Source: Verrucomicrobiaceae bacterium UBA1938 (GTDB taxonomy: Bacteria; Verrucomicrobiota; Verrucomicrobiia; Verrucomicrobiales; Verrucomicrobiaceae). From it: a DNA stretch of 64,000 bases. The notes below the pieces were generated by a model that had not been told where the DNA came from, did no database searches, and was given only the letters and a program-made list of their open reading frames with translations. Position numbers and translations under genes: made by a program. The stretch is from contig DDFC01000010.1 of NCBI GenBank assembly GCA_002336895.1, forward strand, positions 1 to 64,000, read 5' to 3'. Below, piece after piece: positions 25,100-34,794 of the stretch (position 1 is its first letter; every line of letters begins with the position of its first letter).

Positions 25100-25987
25100 C
25101 TATTTAGCCTTGGCGGGTTTCAGGTGTTTGTCGAAAAAAGCGATCATGGGGCCTTCGGTTTTCTCTGGCGGCACGCCTTTGAGTCCATGGCCCGCACCTT
25201 CAAAGGGAATGAGTTCTGCCTCGACGGTGGCCGCCTTCAGCTTGTCCACGATCCATGTGGCCTGCTCAAAGGCCACGTATTCATCGGCTGTGCCGTGCAG
25301 GTAGAGTGTGGGGGCGGCATTGGGAGTCACCCAGTAGAGAGGGCTGCTGATGATGTGCTCTTTGCGTTTTGTGCTGAGGTCGCCACCCAGGAACAGGGGC
25401 AGCACGTCTTTCGCATCCACGCTTTTGTCGTAGCTCTTGGTGAAGTCGCTCGGGCCGTAGAAGTTCACCACGCAGCATACGGCGCTGCTCTGCCCCGGGT
25501 TTCCTCCCTCGCCTTCAAACTGGGCCACGCCCGCCGTGACACCGAGGAACTGCGCCAGATGGCCCCCGGCCGAGCCGCCCATGGCACCGATGCGTGCGGG
25601 GTCCACGTGGTACTGGGCTGCATTCGCACGCAGCCAGCGCACTGCGGCTTTGCAGTCGTGTACAGCTGCTGGGAAAGGATAGGCTGGGGCCAGGCGGTAG
25701 GTGACGGTGATGGCCACGTAGCCATGCTGGGCCAGCGTGAGCAGCAGCTTGTCATACCCCTCACGCTTGCCAGCGCGGAAGCCACCACCATGAATGCAGA
25801 CCACGGCAGGGAAGGGGCCTGTGCCATCCTTCGGCTGCGCCAGGTTCACCTGCAGGTGCTGGTTGTCAGGATTTGAAAACTCAATGCCGCGCGTGAAGGT
25901 GACATTTTCCGGGATGGCGAGTTCGGCGGCGTTGGCGGAAGTGAAGAGCAGCAGGCAGGTAATGAGGTGGCGCATAGGAGTGGGCAT
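25100..25987 (-). CDS. Secreted alpha/beta hydrolase, esterase/lipase-like
   Basis: 295 residues with an N-terminal signal peptide (MRHLITCLLLFTSANAAEL; an upstream in-frame ATG at 25987 adds four residues). The oxyanion-hole motif VCIHGGGFRAG, nucleophile elbow AMGGSAGGH, a catalytic Asp in LHGTADEYV and His in EGAGHGLKG give a complete alpha/beta hydrolase of the BD-FAE/acetyl-esterase type common in Planctomycetes and Verrucomicrobia. It probably removes ester groups from plant or algal polysaccharides in the periplasm or outside the cell. It is divergent from the cytochrome gene at 26117 and separated from the GTPase operon by 223 bases. The substrate is unknown. Confidence 0.82.
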   Translation of the reverse strand: MPTPMRHLITCLLLFTSANAAELAIPENVTFTRGIEFSNPDNQHLQVNLAQPKDGTGPFPAVVCIHGGGFRAGKREGYDKLLLTLAQHGYVAITVTYRLAPAYPFPAAVHDCKAAVRWLRANAAQYHVDPARIGAMGGSAGGHLAQFLGVTAGVAQFEGEGGNPGQSSAVCCVVNFYGPSDFTKSYDKSVDAKDVLPLFLGGDLSTKRKEHIISSPLYWVTPNAAPTLYLHGTADEYVAFEQATWIVDKLKAATVEAELIPFEGAGHGLKGVPPEKTEGPMIAFFDKHLKPAKAK

Positions 25988-26053
25988 GCAGGAAAGAGCT
26001 GATTGTAACGGCTATTGCGGGCATGGAGTTGCAGGTGGGCGGCAGGCGGGTGC

Positions 26054-26073
26054 AGGTTTGAAGAAACCTTTTT
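26054..26073 (+). terminator. Small hairpin followed by T-run in a divergent spacer
   Basis: AGGTTT-GAAG-AAACCT followed by TTTT forms a minimal terminator-like structure on the plus strand, 44 bases before the DUF1549/1553 gene. It could attenuate a leader transcript, or be fortuitous, since it lies between two divergent genes and the stem is short. Confidence 0.3.
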
Positions 26074-26116
26074 AGGAGCATGGTGTTACACGCTGACACA
26101 CCGTTTCACTCCCACC

Positions 26117-28645
26117 ATGAAGACCCTGACCCTCTCCATGATCCTGCTGGCTCCTATGGCTCTGCGTGCTGCTGACACTGCCGCAGAGACGGCGCATGCC
26201 GGCATCACTCCGGATCAGCTGCAGTTTTTTGAGAAGAACATCCGCCCGGTGTTGGTGCAGTCCTGCTACAAGTGCCACTCCAGCGAGCCCACCGCCAAGG
26301 TCAAAGGCGGCCTCACGCTGGACACCAAGCAGGCTACGCTTCTCGGTGGTGAGTCCGGGCACCCTGGCGTGACCCCGGGCAGTGTGGCGCAGAGCACCAT
26401 CTACGAGGCGATGACCTGGAAGAATGAAGACATGCAGATGCCGCCCAAGCAGAAGCTGCCGGACGATGTGGTGGCCAACTTTAAAAAATGGATCGAGATG
26501 GGCGCGCCGGACCCGCGTGAAAACAAGGTGGTCAATGCCAGCGGCGGCAAGCGCGTGATCGACATGGACGAAGGGCGCAAGCACTGGTCCTTCCAGAAGC
26601 CGGTGAAGCACGAGCCCCCGGCTGTGAAGACCGAGGGCTGGGCCAGGACACCGATCGACCAGTTCATACTGGCAGGCATGGAAACGAACGGGATGCATCC
26701 TGTGCGTGATGCCGACAGGCCCACACTGATCCGCCGCATCTCCTTTGATCTCACGGGGCTGCCGCCCACACCGGATGAAGTGAAGACGTTTGTGGCAGAC
26801 CAGTCTCCTGATGCGGTGAAGCGTGTGGTGGACATGTATCTGGACTCCGAGCGCTACGGCGAGCGCTGGGCTCGGCACTGGCTGGATGTGGCGCGCTATG
26901 CGGAAAGCAGCGGCAAGGAGGTGAACGTGCTCTACCCGCACGCCTGGCGCTACCGTGACTATGTCATCGAGTCGTTCAAGAAGGACAAGCCCTACGACCA
27001 GTTCCTCAAAGAGCAGATCGCGGGCGATTTGCTGAAGTTTGACAACAAGCGCGACCAGGCAAGCAAGATCGTGGCCACGGGCTTTCTGGCCATCGGCTCC
27101 AAAGGGCACAACAACCGTGACCGGCGCCAGTTCTCCATGGATCTCGTGGATGAGCAGATCGATGCGGTGTCGCAGTCCATGCTCGGCCTCACGCTGGCCT
27201 GCGCACGCTGCCATGACCACAAGTTTGATCCCGTGACACAGCGGGACTACTATGCGCTGGCGGGCATCTTTCTGAGCAGCGAGACCTTGTTTGGCACCTA
27301 CGAGCAGCTGCAGAACAACAACACAGCGGGACTCGTCGAGCTGGATCGCGCGGCGGAGCAGGCAAGCGCCATTTCCCGCATCACACGCGCCGAGGTGGCC
27401 GAGCTGAAGAGCAGCTATGAGCGCGCCCAGACCTCCGCAGCGGAGATGCAGCGGGAGGTTTTTTCCTTGAGCGCGGAGCAGCGAACGAAGGCTGGAGTGA
27501 ACACCTTCCTGCGTGTGCGTGGCTCTCGTGATCGTGCGGCGGAGATCAAGGCGGACATGGATTTGTTTAATGAAGATGGCACGCCACGCACGCTGGCCAT
27601 GGGGGTGCTGGACCGCCCCAATCCCATCAACAGCCCCATCCTGGTGCGTGGAGACATCAAGCAGCCTGGAGATGTGGTGCCGCGTGGCCTGGTGGAGGTG
27701 CTCTGCGCCAAGGGCGAGCCGCTGAACATCAGCCCGCAGAGCGGCAGCGGACGGCTGGATCTGGCTTTCTGGATCGCCTCCAAGGACAACCCTCTGACCG
27801 CCCGCGTGATGGCCAACCGCGTGTGGCTCAAGCTGATGGGTGCAGGCATCGTGCCCACACCGGACAATTTTGGCACCATGGGGCAGAAGCCCACGCACCC
27901 GGAGCTGCTTGACTACCTGGCTGTGACTTTCATGGAGAACGGCTGGTCGGTGAAGAAGCTGATCCGCGAGATCATGCTGAGCCGCACCTACCAGATGGGC
28001 TCCGGTTATGACGCCGCAAACTACGCTCGCGACCCCGACAACAAATACCACTGGCGCATGAATCAGCGGCGCCTGGACGCCGAAGCCATCCGCGATGCCA
28101 TGCTGGCGGTGGGCGGCAAGCTCAACTTCTATCCCGTGGACGGCTCTCCCGTGGCGCTGATGGGCGAGGGACGGCAGGGCATGTTTTCCGCCATGCGTGG
28201 AGACTTGAGCAACAAGGCCTACAACTACCGCTCCATCTACATCCCGATCATTCGTGACCAGATTCCCGAGATGCTCTCTGTCTTTGACTATCCGGACGCC
28301 AGTCTGGTGAACGGGGATCGGGATACCACCAATGTGCCTTCGCAGAGCCTCTACCTGATGAACAATCCGCAGGCGCAAAGTGCGGCAGATGCCTTTGCGC
28401 AGCGTGTCGCAGAGCATAAAGGAAACTCCGCCGAGCGTCTGAGCTACGCCTATGAGCTGGCCTTTGGCCGTGAGCCCACCGCAGAGGAAAAGGCCGCGAT
28501 CAGCAACTTCTGGATGCGCTTTCCGCAGATGGTGGCCAAGAGCGGCGGCAACAACAAAGAGTCGCGGGGGCGTGCCGAATTTGCCGCGCTCTCCGCCTTC
28601 TGCCAGAGCCTCATCGCCAGTGCTGAGTTTCGATACCTGAATTAA
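26117..28645 (+). CDS. DUF1549/DUF1553 protein with c-type cytochrome domain (PSCyt1)
   Basis: 842 residues from ATG 26117, where a signal peptide (MKTLTLSMILLAPMALRA) begins; an in-frame start at 26015 would bury it. The first domain holds a heme c motif CYKCH (SCYKCHSSEP) and a distal Met region DMQMPPKQKLP, typical of planctomycete cytochrome C domains. The PSCyt2/DUF1549 domain follows (RISFDLTGLPPTPDEV, RYGERWARHWLDVARYAESSG), then PSD1/DUF1553 in the C-terminal half (NPLTARVMANRVW, QRRLDAEAIRDAML, FDYPD). Such proteins are abundant in Planctomycetes and Verrucomicrobia and are usually paired with DUF1501 proteins, as here with a 24-base gap. They are thought to take part in oxidative polysaccharide degradation, though direct biochemical proof is scarce. 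Confidence 0.9.
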   Translation: MKTLTLSMILLAPMALRAADTAAETAHAGITPDQLQFFEKNIRPVLVQSCYKCHSSEPTAKVKGGLTLDTKQATLLGGESGHPGVTPGSVAQSTIYEAMTWKNEDMQMPPKQKLPDDVVANFKKWIEMGAPDPRENKVVNASGGKRVIDMDEGRKHWSFQKPVKHEPPAVKTEGWARTPIDQFILAGMETNGMHPVRDADRPTLIRRISFDLTGLPPTPDEVKTFVADQSPDAVKRVVDMYLDSERYGERWARHWLDVARYAESSGKEVNVLYPHAWRYRDYVIESFKKDKPYDQFLKEQIAGDLLKFDNKRDQASKIVATGFLAIGSKGHNNRDRRQFSMDLVDEQIDAVSQSMLGLTLACARCHDHKFDPVTQRDYYALAGIFLSSETLFGTYEQLQNNNTAGLVELDRAAEQASAISRITRAEVAELKSSYERAQTSAAEMQREVFSLSAEQRTKAGVNTFLRVRGSRDRAAEIKADMDLFNEDGTPRTLAMGVLDRPNPINSPILVRGDIKQPGDVVPRGLVEVLCAKGEPLNISPQSGSGRLDLAFWIASKDNPLTARVMANRVWLKLMGAGIVPTPDNFGTMGQKPTHPELLDYLAVTFMENGWSVKKLIREIMLSRTYQMGSGYDAANYARDPDNKYHWRMNQRRLDAEAIRDAMLAVGGKLNFYPVDGSPVALMGEGRQGMFSAMRGDLSNKAYNYRSIYIPIIRDQIPEMLSVFDYPDASLVNGDRDTTNVPSQSLYLMNNPQAQSAADAFAQRVAEHKGNSAERLSYAYELAFGREPTAEEKAAISNFWMRFPQMVAKSGGNNKESRGRAEFAALSAFCQSLIASAEFRYLN

Positions 28646-28669
28646 ACACCACTCCACCCACGCAACGCC

Positions 28670-30097
28670 ATGAACACGTCACCCTTCTCCCGGCGCGAGT
28701 TTTTGAAGACCAGCTCCAGCGGCTTTGGCTACCTGGCCTTTGCCGCGCTGGCGCAGCAGCAGGCGCTGCGTGCAGCTCAGCAGGCTGCCACTGGTCCGCT
28801 GGCCCCGAAGGCACCGCATTTCGCCCAGCGTGCCAAGCATGTGATCTTCCTCTGCATGCAGGGGGCGCCCTCTCATGTGGACACCTTTGACTACAAGCCC
28901 AAGCTGGCGGCGGACTCCGGAAAGAGTGCGCCCTCCGCTGCTGGCCGCTACGGCACGGCCAAGCTGATGGGCTCTCCGTGGAAATTCACGCGCAATGGCA
29001 AGAGCGGCCTCTACATCTCCGAGCTTTTTCCCAATCTGGGCAAGCACGCTGACGAGATGTGCATTCTCAATTCCATGGCCACAGACCTGCCCGCACATCC
29101 GCAGGCCTTCTCCCAGCTGCACACTGGCACCACACAGTTTGTGCGTCCGTCCTTGGGCTCCTGGGCTTTGTATGGCCTGGGTACCATGAATGAAAACCTG
29201 CCGGGCTTCATCACCGTGAATCCGCCGGCCAATGCCACGCGCACTTATGGCAGTGCCTTCCTGCCCGCCATTTATCAGGGCACCAAGATCGGCGGCGGTG
29301 GTTTCCCCGGCGGAGGTCAGGGGCGGCGCTTTGGCGGCATGGCACCACAGACCTCGGTGGCCAATATCAAAAACGACCGTTACACCACCGAGGAGCAGCG
29401 CACTCAGCTGGACCTGGTTCAGGCGCTCAACAAGTCGCGCATGCAGCAGGACGGTGGTGTGAGCCCCGAGGTGGAAGGCGTGATCGAGTCCTACGAGCTG
29501 GCCTTCCGCATGCAGGCCGAGGTGCCAAAGGTGATGGATCTGAGCAAGGAGACAGCGGCTACCAAGGCACTGTATGGCATCGACGATCAGGAGACGGACA
29601 CCTTTGGAAAGCAGTGCCTCATGGCACGCAAATTCGTGGAGGCCGGCGTGCGATTCATCGAAATCACCAACGGCAACTGGGACCAGCACACCAACCTCAA
29701 AGCCTCTCTGGAGCGCAATACAGCGGCGATCGACAAGCCCATCGCGGGCCTGCTCACCGATCTCAAGCAGCGCGGCCTGCTCAAGGACACGCTCGTCATC
29801 TGGGGTGGTGAATTTGGCCGCACCCCGCACAGCCAGGGTGAGGATGGCCGCGACCACAACAACAAGGGCTTTTCCATGTGGATGGCCGGCGGCGGGGTGA
29901 AAGGCGGCATGAACTATGGCATGACGGACGACTACGGCTACGAGGCGGTGCTGAACAAAATGCACGTGCACGACTGGCATGCTACGGTTCTGGCGCTGCT
30001 GGGCCTTGATCACGAGCGCCTTACCTACCGCTATGCGGGGCGCGATTTCCGTCTGACGGACGTTTACGGCACGGTGGCCAGGGAGATTATGGCATGA
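28670..30097 (+). CDS. DUF1501 family protein with Tat signal
   Basis: 475 residues. The N-terminus SRREFLKTSSSGFGYLAFAA is a twin-arginine signal, so export is folded through Tat. The rest is a DUF1501 domain with an alkaline-phosphatase/sulfatase-like fold: VIFLCMQGAPSHVDTFDYKP, FIEITNGNWDQHTNL and WGGEFGRTPHSQ (GGEFGRTP is the family signature), then GRDHN with potential metal ligands. It is the usual operon partner of the PSCyt/DUF1553 protein just upstream. Activity is unproven; hydrolysis of sulfate or phosphate esters outside the cell is the common guess. Confidence 0.9.
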   Translation: MNTSPFSRREFLKTSSSGFGYLAFAALAQQQALRAAQQAATGPLAPKAPHFAQRAKHVIFLCMQGAPSHVDTFDYKPKLAADSGKSAPSAAGRYGTAKLMGSPWKFTRNGKSGLYISELFPNLGKHADEMCILNSMATDLPAHPQAFSQLHTGTTQFVRPSLGSWALYGLGTMNENLPGFITVNPPANATRTYGSAFLPAIYQGTKIGGGGFPGGGQGRRFGGMAPQTSVANIKNDRYTTEEQRTQLDLVQALNKSRMQQDGGVSPEVEGVIESYELAFRMQAEVPKVMDLSKETAATKALYGIDDQETDTFGKQCLMARKFVEAGVRFIEITNGNWDQHTNLKASLERNTAAIDKPIAGLLTDLKQRGLLKDTLVIWGGEFGRTPHSQGEDGRDHNNKGFSMWMAGGGVKGGMNYGMTDDYGYEAVLNKMHVHDWHATVLALLGLDHERLTYRYAGRDFRLTDVYGTVAREIMA

Positions 30098-30158
30098 AGC
30101 TTTAGATTTGCCCTCTCAGGTGACGCATGCGTTGCATTGGTCGTGATTGGCCTTATCA

Positions 30159-31712
30159 ATGGCGCAGCCAATGGGTACCCGCGCCTCAGAACTCGACTTG
30201 CAGATGTCTCCCAGTCTCGATCTGGGGGATTCTCCAGGCGGTGTGACCGAGGCTCCACCGCCAGAGCTGCCGCGTGGCATCGAGGCTCTGATCGAAACCG
30301 AGCTGCCTGAAGAACTGCGCGGTTCTGCCAAAGGACTGCTTCGTGCCGTTGCTGGCAAGGTGGCCGTACCGGGGCACTTTGACGCCTTCTGCTGTCAGGC
30401 CTTTTCCAAGCCCGAATGGGCAGCAGCCAGCAGCCGGCTCATCGCCGAGATGTTTGAGGATGATGAGGATCAGCTGGCGGAGATGGCCCGCATCCCGGAT
30501 CTAGTCATTGAGATGAGCAGTGGTGAGGTCAGTGTGACGTGCATGGTGGCCTCCCGCTGGGCGGCACGCGGAGAGACGCACCGCCTCTCGCGTCTGGCAG
30601 ATGCCATCGTGGCCTCACATGCTGCCAAAAACGTGCATTCGGTGGACATCATGCTGGCCCTGGCGGCCACACTGGCGATCACCCGCTTCTCACGTGCAGA
30701 GCAGCTTTTCAATGCAGCACAACCCCTGGCCACTGACGAACATCAGGAGCCGTTGGCAGACGCCCGGCGCTGGCTCGCTGCCGGGCGGGTGGTGTGCTGC
30801 GCAGCGCAGGACGAGCGCGATTTCTGGGACCTCCGCCTCCGCAGGCCCAAGACCGCCTGGACATGGCAGAGTAACTCGGAGCGTGAAGCGCTGGATCATC
30901 TTTCCGACTGGCTCACGCCAGATGTCGAAAGCGCTGATCTTTATAAAGCCATCCTGCCGGAGTGCTGGTGGGAGCTGGCCATGAAATTTGCTCAGGCTCA
31001 GGACAAACTGGCGCAGTCGGCCCAGAAGCCGGATGCCGCCAAGGTGGAAAGCCCTTTCTCGATCCGTGGTCCTGCAGAAACGCAGCCGTCGCAGGAGCGT
31101 GTGCCTCTGGATTTCCGCCCCCATCCGCAGGCCACACCGCTGGCGCGGTTCCTCCTGCCCTGGTTTTGCGGCTGTCTGGCCATGATCCTGACTGTGTTGG
31201 TGCTGCCGCGAGAGTTTGTGGTGCGGATTCTGGACACACTGAAACCCCGCGCCGACATCTCCACTCCGACAGACCTGGCGGCATGGCGGAAGGAGACGCT
31301 GCAAAAAAAGGCGGCCGAACTGGCTCAGTACTCCCCCCAGCACGACAAGGCCAAAGCGGGGGGCTGGCGGGAAAATGAGGAGCTGCTCACAGGCAAGACC
31401 CCAGAGCTGCCGTTTGAAAGCTCACAGTATATGCAACTGCTCGTCTGGCTGCATCTGGACCCGCCACAGGATGCTGAGGTGCGCAGGCTGGTCTGTGCGC
31501 AGCTGCTGAAAAGGGTGAAGGGGGATGCTATTTCTCTCTGGGAACTGCTCGTGTATCCCGGCTCAGCGAATGCGGCGGAGGTTAAAGCGACGGCAAAGGA
31601 GGCATTGGAAGATGATTCTTATTCGTGGACTGATGAGGAGAAAAAACGCCTCGGCATGATTATTGCGAACAAGCTGGCCGCTCAGACGGCGCCGCAGAAT
31701 CCCCTCAAATGA
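30159..31712 (+). CDS. Single-pass membrane protein of unknown function
   Basis: 517 residues from ATG 30159; other in-frame starts are TTG 30147 and ATG 30171 and 30204, and no Shine-Dalgarno sequence decides. A predicted cytoplasmic helical region of about 320 residues (rich in Ala, Glu and Trp, with possible TPR-like stretches around 140-190) is followed by a membrane helix (about 325-345, FLLPWFCGCLAMILTVLVL) and an extracytoplasmic helical domain of about 160 residues. I do not recognise the family. It stands alone between the DUF1501 gene and the tandem kinase-like gene, all on the same strand, separated from the latter by 288 bases. The cytoplasmic/extracytoplasmic layout resembles the large proteins of the GTPase operon, but I see no sequence match. 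Confidence 0.7.
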   Translation: MAQPMGTRASELDLQMSPSLDLGDSPGGVTEAPPPELPRGIEALIETELPEELRGSAKGLLRAVAGKVAVPGHFDAFCCQAFSKPEWAAASSRLIAEMFEDDEDQLAEMARIPDLVIEMSSGEVSVTCMVASRWAARGETHRLSRLADAIVASHAAKNVHSVDIMLALAATLAITRFSRAEQLFNAAQPLATDEHQEPLADARRWLAAGRVVCCAAQDERDFWDLRLRRPKTAWTWQSNSEREALDHLSDWLTPDVESADLYKAILPECWWELAMKFAQAQDKLAQSAQKPDAAKVESPFSIRGPAETQPSQERVPLDFRPHPQATPLARFLLPWFCGCLAMILTVLVLPREFVVRILDTLKPRADISTPTDLAAWRKETLQKKAAELAQYSPQHDKAKAGGWRENEELLTGKTPELPFESSQYMQLLVWLHLDPPQDAEVRRLVCAQLLKRVKGDAISLWELLVYPGSANAAEVKATAKEALEDDSYSWTDEEKKRLGMIIANKLAAQTAPQNPLK

Positions 31713-32000
31713 AGTGAGGGAAAGCTTGTTGGTTTGCTCCTGAGTAGCAAAAACGAAAAAATTCCGCAGAAAGCGCATTTGTGGAATTATTCGCGTTTAC
31801 TGTGATTTACTGGGTAGAGTTGCCTTTTTTATGACCTTAGGGTTGAAAAACTGTAAAACAGACTGTCAAATTACCAGACTTTTCAGAAAATCTTTGCATT
31901 TTTGAGCTGCAACACTTAGAGTCGAGAATAATACAAGGATGGTCCCAGTTCAAAATTTTCATTCGGCTGGGGGCACCTTGTGCGGTCCTTTTACTTCGTT

Positions 32001-34508
32001 ATGATTGAAGAGCTTCAGCAATTTGGCAGCCTCTCAGTGGCGCACCGAACCGGTGGCGCACCAGTGGAGCTGTTGCGTTCCAACGATGAGGTGGTCTTCT
32101 TGGCCTTTGACAACCGGATTCACCGGCTGGTGGAACTTCACGTGCTGCGTGGTGGCAGCACACTTGATGTGGCGATGAAGAAGTCTGCTTTTGAGCGCGC
32201 GCGCCAGGCTTCCGAGATCCGCGGGCATGCGTTCATGCGCATCCTGGAGGTGGGGGAGGATCAGGGGATGGTCTATTACACCAGCAACCTTAATGACGGA
32301 GAATTTGTCGAAGACTATGTCAGGCGACGCGGGGCGCTGGCGCCGGCCACGGCCTTGGCCCTCGTTTATCAGCTGCTGGATGATCTGCTGCAGCTCCAGG
32401 GGTACCAGCGCCTGGTCTCGCGCATGCATTTGGACCACGTGCTGGTCACCACGCTGGAGGACACTTTTCTGCAGCTTCGCGTTTTTGATTACGGTCTTTC
32501 GCAGCTGGATGCCGGGACGGAAGGTCAGGCTGGCGCCCGCTTGGTGGTGGAGGCTTGCAGGCTTGTCTTTTTGCTGCTGACGGGGCAGCCCTATGCCGGG
32601 GAAAATCCCGATCGTTTCCCTGCACTGACGCAGCTGCCCATGGGGCTGCGCACTACGGTGCGTGCAGCTCTCTCAGATCCCGCAAATGCACCGGCATCCA
32701 TCGAGAAGCTGCGCGATGACGTGCGCGAGGCATTCAGCGCGCTCTCCAGCAACATCAAAGCACGTAATTTCCGCAAGCATCTGGTGGTCAACGCCTCCCT
32801 CCTGCCCCAGTCGCAGCTGCAGGAGCTGCTGCTGGAAAATGTGCCGGTGGAAACCATCTTGGGCACGCGCTTTCGCGTGGAGGATGCTGAAACCTCCCGC
32901 CGCTACCCGTTCTCCATTCCCGCCATCAACACCAAGATCTCTCAAGAGATCACAGTGCACCTTCTGCCTCCCTCCAGAATCGTGGACAAGACCCGATACG
33001 AGGCTGTGCCGCTGCAGATGTGGCGTTTCAATCCTGAGCGTCACCCGAACATTCTGCGCTCCCTCAGTCTCTGGGAGAGTCCGGACTGGACCTTCCTCAC
33101 CGAAGAGCGCGAGCCTGGCTTTGCTCTCAGCCGCCTGATGGCGGAGCGCATCACCCTTAATCCCGCTGAAGTCATCGTGCTCATGCGTCAGATCCGTGCG
33201 GGGCTGGACCAGGCGGTGGAATGCGGTGTGCAGCGTGTGGACCTGCACCCCTCCAACATCCTGCTGCGCGTGGGAAAAAACGGCCCGCTGCTCGCCCGTG
33301 AACTGGAGCGCCTGATGCAGAAGCGCCTGGATGCATGGCCTAATTTTGTGGTGAAGCTGCGACCTCACATGACCATGCGCAGCCTCTATGAGCCTCTGCT
33401 GGTGGACATGGACCTGGCGGAAAATCAGCAGCAGGAGGAGCACCTGCTAAATCGAGATTTCCGCCATCGCTCGTTTGTGGCGCTGGCCGGCTACCTGCTC
33501 ACGGGAGAGCGGCAGAGCGGCGGCGCTCCACAGTTCCCTGAATCCGTGCCCGATGCTGCGGCTGCGTATGTGCGCGACTGTTTGGAGCTGACACGCCGTG
33601 CTGGCAAGACACCCAGTCCGGGTGATTTCATCGACAAATTTGAAAGCCTGCTCTCAGCGCCCACCGTGGATCTGGCCACGCGCCTGCGAGGCAGCGCTGT
33701 GGCGCTGGAAGAAATGGAAAGCGCTGGTGCTGTTTCTGATTTTGAAGATGACTGGAATGCCAGTGAACCGGACTCCTCCCTTGAAGAAGGGGAGGTCGTC
33801 TCTCCCATCAAGCGCGGCATCAAAACTCACGACTTCAACCCGCTGATGGCGCAGAAGAGCAGCCTCCCCTGGGGAGTCATTGCAGCCGCTGCCGTGGTGG
33901 TGGTCGGCATCGGTGCCTGGATGCTCATGGGGGGCAAAGACGAGCCTGCACCTGCGGCTCAGGCTGCGGTCTCTTCTGCCCAGCCTGAAGGTCCGGCTCT
34001 TGCCCCAAAGAGCGAGCCGAAGGTTGCCGAAGTGAGCAAGCCTAAATCTGAAGCACCCAAACCGCAGCCAACGCCTCAAAAAGTGCAGGCCCCTGTTGTT
34101 GTGCCGCCGGTTACACCACTCACCAGGCCTGCGCCCGCCATGGCTGAATCGGTGCCAAGTCCTTCTGTCACCACCACTTCCACGCTTGTTCAGGTGACGC
34201 CACCCGCTCCAGCGCAGATCCAGGCTCCTCCAGCTTCGAAGCCGGAGTCCGTGCCGGTGGTCAAGCCTCTCCCGCAAACACCGGCGGCGACAGCCACCAC
34301 AGCTGTGGTGACAGCCGCCCCTCCCGCCAATCCGCAGCCGGCTGCTTCCGATGCCAGCAAGCCGCTGGAGAAAGATCCGGTGACCATCCGTCGCGCCATT
34401 CTTCCATCCAAGGAGGAGATTGATCGTATGAAGCAGGGACATGTGGAGCATCGCACTGGGCAGATGCCGGCCATGTCCACCGCATCGCCAATGCCCGCCA
34501 AACGCTAA
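32001..34508 (+). CDS. Membrane protein with two tandem pseudokinase domains
   Basis: 835 residues from ATG 32001; an upstream in-frame TTG at 31980 has no support. Residues 1 to about 255 and about 275-560 each follow the protein kinase fold, both degenerate. The beta3 lysine of the VAIK motif is His in both (VELHVL, ITVHLL). The first catalytic loop reads MHLDHVLV and its DFG equivalent VFDYG; the second reads VDLHPSNILL, keeping Asp and Asn, with DFG changed to DMD. The glycine loop is not recognisable in either. A linker leads to one membrane helix (about 622-643) and a Pro/Ala/Lys-rich tail of about 190 residues outside the cytoplasm. The protein is likely a pseudokinase scaffold or receptor. 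It is the nearest gene upstream of btubA on the same strand, with 286 bases between. Confidence 0.72.
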   Translation: MIEELQQFGSLSVAHRTGGAPVELLRSNDEVVFLAFDNRIHRLVELHVLRGGSTLDVAMKKSAFERARQASEIRGHAFMRILEVGEDQGMVYYTSNLNDGEFVEDYVRRRGALAPATALALVYQLLDDLLQLQGYQRLVSRMHLDHVLVTTLEDTFLQLRVFDYGLSQLDAGTEGQAGARLVVEACRLVFLLLTGQPYAGENPDRFPALTQLPMGLRTTVRAALSDPANAPASIEKLRDDVREAFSALSSNIKARNFRKHLVVNASLLPQSQLQELLLENVPVETILGTRFRVEDAETSRRYPFSIPAINTKISQEITVHLLPPSRIVDKTRYEAVPLQMWRFNPERHPNILRSLSLWESPDWTFLTEEREPGFALSRLMAERITLNPAEVIVLMRQIRAGLDQAVECGVQRVDLHPSNILLRVGKNGPLLARELERLMQKRLDAWPNFVVKLRPHMTMRSLYEPLLVDMDLAENQQQEEHLLNRDFRHRSFVALAGYLLTGERQSGGAPQFPESVPDAAAAYVRDCLELTRRAGKTPSPGDFIDKFESLLSAPTVDLATRLRGSAVALEEMESAGAVSDFEDDWNASEPDSSLEEGEVVSPIKRGIKTHDFNPLMAQKSSLPWGVIAAAAVVVVGIGAWMLMGGKDEPAPAAQAAVSSAQPEGPALAPKSEPKVAEVSKPKSEAPKPQPTPQKVQAPVVVPPVTPLTRPAPAMAESVPSPSVTTTSTLVQVTPPAPAQIQAPPASKPESVPVVKPLPQTPAATATTAVVTAAPPANPQPAASDASKPLEKDPVTIRRAILPSKEEIDRMKQGHVEHRTGQMPAMSTASPMPAKR

Positions 34509-34794
34509 AGCCACATCGTGATGCCGATCTCTACCTGCACGATTCTGCTCTTTGGTGGCTGCATGACGCGATTCCTCACGAAAGGGCGGAATTTGCTTGG
34601 ACTCTGGATTAACTCACAGGTAAAAGTAGCCTTAGTAGAGATGTGCGCCGCAAATAATGCCGCTTTGATTGCACGAGTCCGGTCGGGCCGGATGGTAAAT
34701 CACAGCCACGGCAAAACCGGTCCCATCTTCCACCGCAAAGTCACTGGCAGGCAGTACACATCATATTAGAAACCGCGAAAACTAGGAGAGACTG
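34509..34794 (+). promoter_or_regulatory. btubA upstream region with hairpin and Shine-Dalgarno
   Basis: This spacer should contain the promoter of the tubulin operon. It holds a GC-rich hairpin, TCCGG-TCGGG-CCGGA (34678-34692), followed by TGGTAAAT (34693-34700), an extended -10-like sequence without a matching -35. TTGGAC (34598-34603) and TAAAAG (34621-34626), 17 bases apart, form a weak alternative promoter. A strong Shine-Dalgarno sequence AGGAG (34784-34788) stands six bases before ATG 34795. A short open frame in it (34518-34769) has no features of a gene. Confidence 0.5.

Noticed and set aside
26072..28657. 861-codon open frame on the minus strand opposite the DUF1549/1553 gene
   Set aside because: It is exactly antisense to a well-supported gene, has a His/Arg/Val-rich composition typical of shadow frames in GC-rich DNA and no recognisable domain.
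34518..34769. 83-codon frame before btubA
   Set aside because: No domain or ribosome-binding site; it covers the likely promoter and the hairpin upstream of btubA.
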